Assembly: GCA_903921835.1 (NCBI GenBank)
Contig: CAIXRL010000084.1
Location: forward strand, 1 to 10,758
Source: Candidatus Eiseniibacteriota bacterium
Lineage (GTDB): Bacteria; Eisenbacteria; RBG-16-71-46
Reading direction: 5' to 3'
DNA: 10,758 nucleotides
Under the pieces are notes generated by a model. The model made no database searches. It had not been told where the DNA came from and saw nothing but the letters and a program-made list of their open reading frames with translations. Shown one piece after another: positions 6,512 through 10,758 of this stretch (positions are counted from its first letter, which is position 1; every line of letters begins with the position of its first letter). The translations under genes and the position numbers were made by a program.

Positions 6512-7869
6512 TCACTGCTCCGCAATACAGTGCTGCCGGGTCGCCAGGCTTCGGCCAGTGGCCTACCACAGGGCGACCCGTCCTGCTCGCAGTGGCCCTC
6601 GCGGGCCGGGAACGAACCGTGGACGTTCAGCGCTCTCTCCTGCCCACCGCGGCGGGCAGGACTCAGGCAAAGCACGTCTTCGCACAACGGAACCCGATGT
6701 TGTTGTTGCGATTGTTCGGGTTGTTGTTGTTGCGCGCGGCGCAACGGAGGTTGCTCGCATCGTTGTTCCACGAACCGCCCCGAAACACCCGGTACGACTG
6801 AATCGACTCGCCCCCACCGGCCACGCTGGAAGAGCCGCGGCCAGATCGCTCGGCGCAGCCGTCCGCTCTCGGCGAACGACGCATGCGCCACCCATGCCTG
6901 GATCGACCTCCCCAGGGCCGCCGGCGTCCGCTCGCCCTGCTGCACCTCGGCGTACTGCCGCCGGGTCCTGCGGATGAACCGTTGCACTCCCTTGCGCAGC
7001 AGCAGTCTCCGCCCCGGCAGCGCGCGGAAACCCAGGAACGGCACGCCCGCCGCGGTGTGGTGCACGTGGCACTTGACGGGGTGCAGCGTCAGCCGAAGCG
7101 GCTCGATGGCCCGCCCGATGTCCCGCTTCCATGCCCGCAGTTGATGGCGATCGTCACCGAACAACAACACATCGTCCATGTAACGCACATAAGCCTTCAC
7201 GCGCAGGCCGCGCTTCACGAACGCATCCAGCTCGGCCAGGTAGACGTTGGCGAAGAACTGGCTCGTCAGGTTGCCGATCGGGATTCCCCGCGGCCGCAGC
7301 ACGGCGAACAGGTCGTCGCCCGCGAAATCCCGATGGTACTCGGGACCGCTGGTCCACGTGTGCAGGAGACTGGCAATCAGCGCAAGCAGCCGCGGGTCCC
7401 GTATCCGCCGCGCGAGGATCGCCAGCAACACCTGGTGGTCCACGCTGGGATAGAACTTCAGGATGTCGGCCTTGAGCACCAGCGGGTGGCTTCTGGCGAA
7501 CTCCTGGCAGCGCAGGATGGCCCGGTGCGTGCCCCGGTCGCGACGGCAGGCATACGTGTCGTGCACGAAGCGCGGTTCGTAGATGGGCTCCAGCACGCTG
7601 ACGATCGCGTGATGAACGACGCGATCGCGAAACGGCGCAGCCGACACCAGTCGCTGCTTGGGCTCGTACACCTGGAACTCGCGGTACTCGCCAAAGCGGT
7701 AGCCACCCGCCAGCAGATCGCGGCGAATGCCCAGCAGGCGCGACTCCGCATCGAGCTCGAAGCGCGCCACGTCCGCGGACGAGCGCTTGCCCCGGCGGGC
7801 CCTGCGATACGCGACGTGGAGGTTCTCGAAGCTGGCCACGCTCTCGAACAGGGCGGTCCACGTCTTCAT
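6508..7869 (-). CDS. Reverse transcriptase of diversity-generating retroelement type
   Basis: The product copies TR RNA into cDNA with errors at adenine. The frame is 453 codons; residues 1 to about 355 match the length and content of a DGR RT. A palm Asp is in LKADILKFYPSVDH (D135). GIPIGNLTSQFFANVYLAEL (195-214) carries the SQ ending that separates DGR RTs from group II intron and retroviral enzymes. YVRYMDD (227-233) holds the catalytic Asp pair. No maturase, endonuclease or protease domain is present. The ATG (7869-7867) overlaps the avd stop as ATGA and is preceded by AGGGGG; the longer open frame upstream overlaps avd out of phase and is rejected. There is no stop before TR, so about 97 C-terminal codons (from about 357) translate TR and spacer sequence. 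This tail is probably not conserved, and the functional protein may end near 6800. Confidence 0.95.
   Translation of the reverse strand: MKTWTALFESVASFENLHVAYRRARRGKRSSADVARFELDAESRLLGIRRDLLAGGYRFGEYREFQVYEPKQRLVSAAPFRDRVVHHAIVSVLEPIYEPRFVHDTYACRRDRGTHRAILRCQEFARSHPLVLKADILKFYPSVDHQVLLAILARRIRDPRLLALIASLLHTWTSGPEYHRDFAGDDLFAVLRPRGIPIGNLTSQFFANVYLAELDAFVKRGLRVKAYVRYMDDVLLFGDDRHQLRAWKRDIGRAIEPLRLTLHPVKCHVHHTAAGVPFLGFRALPGRRLLLRKGVQRFIRRTRRQYAEVQQGERTPAALGRSIQAWVAHASFAESGRLRRAIWPRLFQRGRWGRVDSVVPGVSGRFVEQRCEQPPLRRAQQQQPEQSQQQHRVPLCEDVLCLSPARRGGQERALNVHGSFPAREGHCEQDGSPCGRPLAEAWRPGSTVLRSSE
6537..6580 (-). ncRNA. Strong stem-loop in the spacer after the template repeat (candidate DGR RNA element)
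   Basis: A perfect 9-bp stem joins CGGGTCGCC and GGCGACCCG (6537-6545 and 6572-6580). Its 26-base loop contains a second small hairpin, GTGG / CCAC with a four-base loop. No T-tract follows, so this is not a classical terminator. In the best-studied DGR (Bordetella phage BPP-1) the RNA just 3' of TR is a structured spacer needed for cDNA priming. Position and structure make this stem a candidate counterpart; the role is inferred. Confidence 0.45.
6638..6661 (-). ncRNA. Hairpin 14 bases after the template repeat (candidate DGR RNA element)
   Basis: TCCTGCCC and GGGCAGGA form a perfect 8-bp stem at 6638-6645 / 6654-6661. On the minus-strand RNA it extends by a G-U and a C-G pair to a CGCG loop, about 10 bp in all. 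It lies directly 3' of TR on the transcript and lacks a T-tract. Together with the 6537-6580 stem it makes the TR-to-next-gene stretch strongly structured, as expected for the 3' spacer of a DGR RNA. Confidence 0.45.
6675..6798 (-). repeat. DGR template repeat (TR)
   Basis: This 124-base stretch aligns gaplessly with VR at 8325-8448 (offset 1650). Read in the target's frame on the minus strand it would encode RVFRGGSWNNDASNLRCAA followed by RNNNNPNNRNNNIGFRCAKT. It is dominated by AAC codons, the typical TR design, because changes at the two As of AAC never create a stop codon. Nineteen mismatches separate it from VR, all at template A (T on the plus strand). Of its 31 sense-strand adenines, 19 differ in VR. 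The flanking 32 bases (6767-6798) and 17 bases (6681-6697) are identical to VR. TR lies inside the open RT frame, over RT codons 358-399, but in a different frame from the one used in VR. Confidence 0.95.
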
Positions 7870-8270
7870 GGCCGGCCCCCTACGGCTGCGCCGGCACCGG
7901 CGCGCGACTGCTGCTGGCGCGACCAGCCACCCACCATGCGCCCGATCTCGTCGATGCGCTCGCTCACGAACTCGTAGCGCTGCACGCCCAGCAACCTGAG
8001 GTCGCTGCACAGGCGCAGGAGGTGCCGCAACCGCACCAGCAGCAGGTTGGCCCGCCAGAGCAACGGGAGCTTGTCTTTGCGGTACTGCGCCTCCACGAGC
8101 ACGTCGAGCAGATCCAGGGCCGTGGACTCGATCCGGTCCCCCAGTACGAAACGCTGGCCGCGCGGAAGTTCGTTCACGCGCGGCACCAGCCACAGCACCA
8201 GATCGTAGACCTTCGGCACCACCGTTACCGGTGCTGGCGTGGCCTTGCGCTGCGCTGGGGTCGGGCTCAT
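7866..8270 (-). CDS. avd: Avd-type DGR accessory protein (four-helix bundle)
   Basis: This 134-residue, helix-rich, basic protein has the Avd / four-helix-bundle pattern: YDLVLWLVPRVNELPRGQRF (22-41), LGDRIESTALDLLDVLVEA (43-61), a WRANLLLVRLRHLLRL helix (72-87), and YEFVSERIDEIGRMVGGW (99-116). The Gln/Ala/Gly-rich tail looks unstructured. In studied DGRs Avd forms a basic pentamer that binds RT and the template RNA and is required for cDNA synthesis and retrohoming. The gene sits between target and RT, 45 bases after the target's stop, and its TGA overlaps the RT ATG (ATGA), so RT translation is probably coupled to it. No strong Shine-Dalgarno precedes the ATG at 8270, so avd itself may depend on ribosomes leaving the target gene. 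Confidence 0.9.
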   Translation of the reverse strand: MSPTPAQRKATPAPVTVVPKVYDLVLWLVPRVNELPRGQRFVLGDRIESTALDLLDVLVEAQYRKDKLPLLWRANLLLVRLRHLLRLCSDLRLLGVQRYEFVSERIDEIGRMVGGWSRQQQSRAGAGAAVGGRP

Positions 8271-8301
8271 GGCAGAATCAAAGTGAAAAGCGTAAGAGTG
8301 A

Positions 8302-8333
8302 GCGAGTGTCGAGGGTCACAAACCCGTCCTCGC
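8302..8333 (-). promoter_or_regulatory. Imperfect hairpin spanning the end of VR and the target stop codon
   Basis: On the minus strand, GCGAG / CTCGC (8333-8329 with 8306-8302) encloses GGGT / ACCC (8325-8322 with 8316-8313) with a five-base loop; an internal loop lies between the two stems. Many DGR targets have a hairpin or cruciform a few bases after VR that promotes retrohoming. This one is in the right place but is shorter and less regular than the described examples, so the role is tentative. Confidence 0.3.
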
Positions 8334-9473
8334 ACAACGGAACCCGAAGTAGCCGCCGCGATAGCCCGGGTCGTCGCCGTTGCGCGCGGCGCAACGGAGG
8401 TCGCTCGCACCGACGATCCACGAACCGCCCCGAAACACCCGGTACGACCCGGACAGCGGACCCTGCGGATTGGTCAGCTGGTTGCTGTCGTAGCTCCCGT
8501 ACCAGTCCAGCACCCATTCCCAGACGTTGCCCGCCATGTCGTAGGCGCCATAGGGACTGGGAGAGTTCGTGGTCTGGAAGACCGGGTTGGCGTTGAGCCT
8601 GCCATCGTAGAAGCCCACCGGGGTGATCTGCGCGTTGCTGCTCTCATAGGGATCGCCGCTGCCCGAGTAGTTCGCGCGTGAGCCGTCGACCCCAGCACCC
8701 CAGGGGTAGTCACGGGCGTCCGTGCCGCGCGCGGCCTTCTCCCACTCGGCCTCGGTGGGCAGCCGCTTGCCCGCGAATGCCGCGTACGCCTCGGCCTCGT
8801 AGTACGACACGCCCATCACGGGGAAGCCGGGCCAGTTGGTCCCCGAGCGATAGCTGTCGTCCCCCCAGAAGGCGGGTTGCGTCCAGCCCTGCGAGCTGCG
8901 ATAGGACCATCCCGCCGCACTCCAGAAGGCCTGCGTGCCGTAGCCGCCGGCGTCCATGAACTGCTTGTACTGGGCGTTGGTGACTTCATACTTGTCGATG
9001 GAGAATGCATCCAGGTAGACGTTGCGGACCGGCGATTCACCGCCATTCGCCGAGCCCATCGTGAAGCTGCCCGCGGCCACCGGCACCATCTCGCCCGCGG
9101 AGGCCGGTCCGTCGCTGGCGATCACCTTGGCGACCACGCTGGCAAAGTAGCGTCCCGGGTAATCGGCCGCCGCGTTCCACACGATCTGCTTGCCCGTGCC
9201 CGCGGTCATGGTCCTGTTGACGTCGCCCGAAATGCTCATGGGCAACAGGTCGAATGTCGAACCGCCATTGGACGAGCAGATGAGGCGCGTCGTCACCTGG
9301 TCCCCGTCCGCATCGCTGACGTCGTACGTCACCCGCACCTGGCCGGTGCCCGCGATCTGCGTGGCCACCACGTTGGAGACCACGGGCGCGGTGTTGGCGT
9401 GCGCCGCCGAGACGCCAATGAAGCAGGCGGCCGTGGCCAGCGCCACGACCGCGAGAGTGCGTGCGGCTTTCAT
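8316..9473 (-). CDS. DGR target: secreted FGE-sulfatase (C-type lectin fold) variable protein
   Basis: The protein has 385 residues from the ATG at 9473, chosen because GGAGG (9483-9479) lies five bases upstream; the frame runs open to 9497 without a ribosome site. Residues 1-26 are a signal peptide ending VSAAHA. Residues 28 to about 122 form a beta-sandwich-like domain (APVVSNVVATQ, VTYDVSDADGDQV). Residues about 126-385 are an FGE-sulfatase domain: MVPVAAGSFTMGS (129-141), IDKYEVTNAQYKQF (159-172), GKRLPTEAEWEKAARG (235-250), YDMAGNVWEW (311-320) and FRGGSW (347-352). The cysteine pair used by true formylglycine-generating enzymes after RGGS is missing, so catalysis is unlikely. Like other DGR targets with this C-type lectin fold it should be a binding protein. 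The last 43 residues contain the VR, and its 14 diversified residues fall at 353-355, 358, 366-368, 370, 371, 373-376 and 382. Export suggests display at or beyond the cell surface. Confidence 0.95.
   Translation of the reverse strand: MKAARTLAVVALATAACFIGVSAAHANTAPVVSNVVATQIAGTGQVRVTYDVSDADGDQVTTRLICSSNGGSTFDLLPMSISGDVNRTMTAGTGKQIVWNAAADYPGRYFASVVAKVIASDGPASAGEMVPVAAGSFTMGSANGGESPVRNVYLDAFSIDKYEVTNAQYKQFMDAGGYGTQAFWSAAGWSYRSSQGWTQPAFWGDDSYRSGTNWPGFPVMGVSYYEAEAYAAFAGKRLPTEAEWEKAARGTDARDYPWGAGVDGSRANYSGSGDPYESSNAQITPVGFYDGRLNANPVFQTTNSPSPYGAYDMAGNVWEWVLDWYGSYDSNQLTNPQGPLSGSYRVFRGGSWIVGASDLRCAARNGDDPGYRGGYFGFRCARTGL
8325..8448 (-). repeat. DGR variable repeat (VR)
   Basis: This is the partner of TR at 6675-6798, 124 bases, gapless. 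Relative to TR it shows 14 A-to-G and 5 A-to-T changes on the sense strand, no A-to-C, and no change at C, G or T. It codes for residues 343-383 of the target. The changes give N353I, N354V, D355G, N358D, N366G, N367D, N368D, N370G, N371Y, N373G, N374G, N375Y, I376F and K382R (template residue first). The last 17 unchanged bases before the final mismatch (8347-8331) are the likely initiation-of-mutagenic-homing segment. Confidence 0.95.
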
Positions 9474-9478
9474 ATGTG

Positions 9479-9483
9479 CCTCC
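9479..9483 (-). promoter_or_regulatory. Ribosome binding site of the DGR target gene
   Basis: GGAGG on the minus strand, then CACAT and ATG (9473). It fixes the start codon. The same five bases are complementary to CCTCC in the loop of the hairpin just upstream (9501-9523). Confidence 0.75.
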
Positions 9484-9495
9484 GGGAAATCGCAC

Positions 9496-9523
9496 AAAAA
9501 GCCAGCGGGAGGAACACGCTGGC
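9496..9523 (-). terminator. Intrinsic terminator or attenuator directly upstream of the DGR target
   Basis: On the minus strand GCCAGCG (9523-9517), a nine-base loop, CGCTGGC (9507-9501) and a T5 tract (9500-9496) form a textbook Rho-independent terminator. It ends 12 bases before the target's ribosome binding site and 22 bases before its ATG, and well downstream of the PEGA gene (stop at 9935). It therefore either ends a short leader transcript or acts as a conditional attenuator of the DGR target. The loop contains CCTCC, complementary to the GGAGG ribosome site. Confidence 0.75.
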
Positions 9524-9669
9524 GGATGGCTGCCCAACCGGGGAGATGAACGTGGGGAACATGCGACCCTGCTCGCTTGCTACGTCAGACGCGGCACAAG
9601 AACTCGCGGGCATCGGGGGGTGCGGACGAGCGCGGCAATGCAGAACTGCTTCCCCAACCAGCACTTACC

Positions 9670-9698
9670 ATGATAGGCGCCTCCACCCGCGTCCGCAA
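9670..9698 (-). promoter_or_regulatory. Candidate sigma70-type promoter for the DGR target leader
   Basis: On the minus strand TTGCGG (9698-9693, half of the -35 consensus) and TATCAT (9675-9670, five of six bases of the -10 consensus) are separated by exactly 17 bases. Transcription would start near 9662, giving an untranslated leader of about 190 bases before the target ATG, with the terminator hairpin near its end. Confidence 0.45.
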
Positions 9699-9745
9699 TG
9701 CTCAAACTCCGGCCGGCGATTTGCGCCCCAGCCAGACCGGACAGC

Positions 9746-9874
9746 CTACAATGGCTCGTTGGTATCCTGGGCCAGCAGGTCGGAGGCAGCCTCCCCCGCC
9801 CGCGCCCTTCGCAGCGCGCCGCGCTTCACCACCAGCTCGGCGAGCCGTCCGCGGCCGTTGTAGTTGGACGACAT
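9746..9874 (-). CDS. Possible small protein of unknown function (42 aa)
   Basis: An ATG-to-TAG frame in the gap after the PEGA gene encodes a 42-residue, charged peptide starting MSSNYNGRGRLAELVVKRG and ending LAQDTNEPL. It could form one amphipathic helix. I do not recognise it. There is no clear Shine-Dalgarno, and in DNA this GC-rich a frame of this length arises easily by chance. It is listed because it is the only gene-like frame in the gap. Confidence 0.22.
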   Translation of the reverse strand: MSSNYNGRGRLAELVVKRGALRRARAGEAASDLLAQDTNEPL

Positions 9875-9934
9875 GGCAGCGCCGTACGCGCCCGCGTCGA
9901 GGATTCCCCGCCGGGGAGAGCGTTTCCCCCCGGG

Positions 9935-10758
9935 TCACTCCGGATGGATCGTGAAGTCGACCGTCGCGGTCTCGCCAGACCTCACCACGACGGTGTGCAT
10001 GCCGTCCACCACGACGAAGCCGCCGCGCACGAGCGATACGGTGTGCGTGCCGGTCTTCAGCTGGGCAAACACCGCGGGCGTGGTGTTGCCGGTGGGCTTG
10101 CCATCCAGGACCACGGTCGCCCACCCTCCGCGCGATGTGACCTTCAGGCCGCCGGTGGTGACCTTGAGGAAGTCGTGGGCCAGCCTGACCGTGGCGTTCG
10201 CCCTGACGCGCACGCCATTCCACACCATGGGATCAAAGCTCGGGTGGACGGCCTTCACGGTGTAGACACCAGGCTTGAGCTGGATCTGGGCGGTCATCGT
10301 GTTGGGCTGTCCCTGCACCTGGTCGTCCACGAAGTACGTAGCGTACGGAGCGACCTGCACGATGAGCGTTCCCGTCGTGCCGGCCTCGGGCTCGAGCGCG
10401 AGCAGGACCTGGCCCTGCTCGCCCGCGTCCACCTTCACCGTCTGAAACGCCGGCAGGAATCCGGACTTCTCGGCCTTCAGCGTGTACGTTCCGGCGGCCA
10501 CATCCTGCTTCGTGAAGTTGGATCTCCGCTCCTGGATGACCCCGTTGACGGTGATCCGGGCGCCCGGCGGAGTGGTCTTGATCTGGAGCGTCGCGGTCGC
10601 GACCGCCGCCGCCGGAGGAGGCGCCGGCGTCGGCGCGGGCTGGGACTGCGCGCTCTGCGCGCCGCCGGCTGGACGGCTCGAGGCGGGGGCCTTGCGGCCA
10701 CCCAGCACGAACGCGGTCACCGCGATCACCACGACCAGCAGCGCCGCGACGCCGATCA
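9935..10758 (-). CDS. Membrane-anchored protein with three PEGA domains (5' end outside window)
   Basis: The visible 274 residues begin in a hydrophobic helix, IGVAALLVVVIAVTAFVLGG (TM segment), followed by a low-complexity Ser/Pro/Ala linker (PAPTPAPPPAAA). Three PEGA-type beta-sandwiches follow, starting at about LQIKTTPPGARITVNG, LIVQVAPYATYFVDD and LKVTSRGGWATVVLDG, each ending in a GxYTLK/GVYTVK/GTHTVS-like strand. The frame is still open at the window edge, so the true start lies beyond 10758. In many bacteria this arrangement (TM, linker, PEGA repeats) forms the outer half of a Ser/Thr protein kinase or a similar sensor, but no kinase sequence is visible and that link is inference. PEGA domains are thought to sit outside the membrane and bind protein or polysaccharide. 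A separate function from the DGR is likely. Confidence 0.85.
   Translation of the reverse strand, partial: IGVAALLVVVIAVTAFVLGGRKAPASSRPAGGAQSAQSQPAPTPAPPPAAAVATATLQIKTTPPGARITVNGVIQERRSNFTKQDVAAGTYTLKAEKSGFLPAFQTVKVDAGEQGQVLLALEPEAGTTGTLIVQVAPYATYFVDDQVQGQPNTMTAQIQLKPGVYTVKAVHPSFDPMVWNGVRVRANATVRLAHDFLKVTTGGLKVTSRGGWATVVLDGKPTGNTTPAVFAQLKTGTHTVSLVRGGFVVVDGMHTVVVRSGETATVDFTIHPE

Larger units (their letters stand above)
6512..9473 (-). other. Diversity-generating retroelement cassette (target-VR, avd, RT, TR, 3' spacer)
   Basis: All parts of a DGR are present on one strand and in order: a target gene with the variable repeat at its 3' end, an Avd-type accessory gene, a reverse transcriptase of DGR type, a template repeat, and a structured spacer. 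The template and variable repeats differ only at template adenines. DGRs are not transposons in the usual sense; they copy TR-derived cDNA into VR through retrohoming and leave TR intact. No integrase, transposase or phage structural gene is seen nearby, so this looks like a chromosomal, resident DGR. Confidence 0.95.
9474..9934. other. Intergenic and leader region between the PEGA gene and the DGR target
   Basis: This 461-base gap holds, in minus-strand order: a short GC hairpin (TCCCC / GGGGA, 9905-9917) 17 bases after the PEGA stop codon, without a T-tract; the doubtful 42-residue frame; the candidate promoter at 9698-9670; a leader of about 165 bases; the terminator at 9523-9496; and the target's ribosome site. 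Within the leader, GGGGAA near the 5' end is complementary to TTCCCC further on, so it may fold. I could not match it to 6S, SRP, RNase P, tmRNA or a known riboswitch class by eye. Confidence 0.5.

Noticed and set aside
6695..6735. Repeated GTT triplets as a microsatellite or CRISPR-like repeat
   Set aside because: They are the antisense of AAC codons in the template repeat, as shown by the gapless alignment to VR.
6508..7869. RT as a group II intron or retron enzyme
   Set aside because: No maturase, HNH or intron RNA features; motif GIPIGNLTSQ and the adjoining avd, TR and VR identify a DGR.
7870..8193. N-terminal extension of the RT frame upstream of 7869
   Set aside because: It overlaps avd out of phase and has shadow-type composition; the ATG at 7869 has a ribosome site, forms an ATGA overlap with avd, and gives the normal DGR RT N-terminus.
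8316..9473. Catalytic formylglycine-generating enzyme or sulfatase-activating protein
   Set aside because: The essential cysteine pair after RGGS is absent and that region is the diversified VR.
9474..9497. Upstream start of the target at 9497 (MCDFPEAH...)
   Set aside because: There is no ribosome site there; it would overlap GGAGG, and the signal peptide starts naturally at MKAARTL with GGAGG five bases upstream.
9525..9670. Known structural RNA (6S, SRP, RNase P, tmRNA) in the leader
   Set aside because: None of the conserved sequence landmarks of these RNAs could be found by eye; it is left as an unassigned leader.

Overview
The window is GC-rich bacterial DNA in which every convincing gene lies on the minus strand, so the layout is described from high to low coordinates. 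Two traits suggest an FCB-type or related lineage such as candidate Eisenbacteria or Gemmatimonadota: secreted proteins built from CARDB repeats, and a C-terminal FlgD-like / type A sorting-like module. The lineage is an inference from domain style only.

Layout. (1) 10758-9935: 3' part of a membrane-anchored protein with three PEGA domains, cut by the window edge. (2) 9934-9474: a 460-base gap with a candidate sigma70-type promoter and a strong intrinsic terminator directly upstream of the next ribosome binding site. (3) 9473-6512: a complete diversity-generating retroelement (DGR). It comprises a secreted FGE-sulfatase / C-type-lectin-fold target with the variable repeat (VR) at its 3' end, an avd-type four-helix accessory gene, a DGR reverse transcriptase, and a template repeat (TR) lying over the 3' end of the RT reading frame. 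A strongly structured stretch follows the TR. (4) 6511-1594: a very large secreted protein of about 1640 codons (signal peptide, carboxypeptidase-regulatory-like domain, CARDB repeats, BNR-like repeats, FlgD-like end), broken by a one-base frameshift at a C5 run and by an in-frame amber codon. (5) 1593-1040: intergenic, with a candidate promoter. (6) 1039-1: etfB and the start of etfA, the two subunits of an electron transfer flavoprotein.

The DGR is the main discovery. TR (6675-6798) and VR (8325-8448) align without gaps at a fixed offset of 1650 bases. They differ at 19 of 124 positions, and at all 19 the template carries adenine on the sense (minus) strand. This is the footprint of adenine-specific mutagenic retrohoming. 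The changes alter 14 residues in the lectin-fold C-terminus of a protein with a clear signal peptide, so the system diversifies an exported, probably ligand-binding protein.

Expected working order: the target is transcribed from the upstream promoter, possibly gated by the terminator hairpin; Avd and RT are made by coupled translation through an ATGA overlap; RT with Avd copies the TR RNA with errors at A; and the cDNA replaces the VR.
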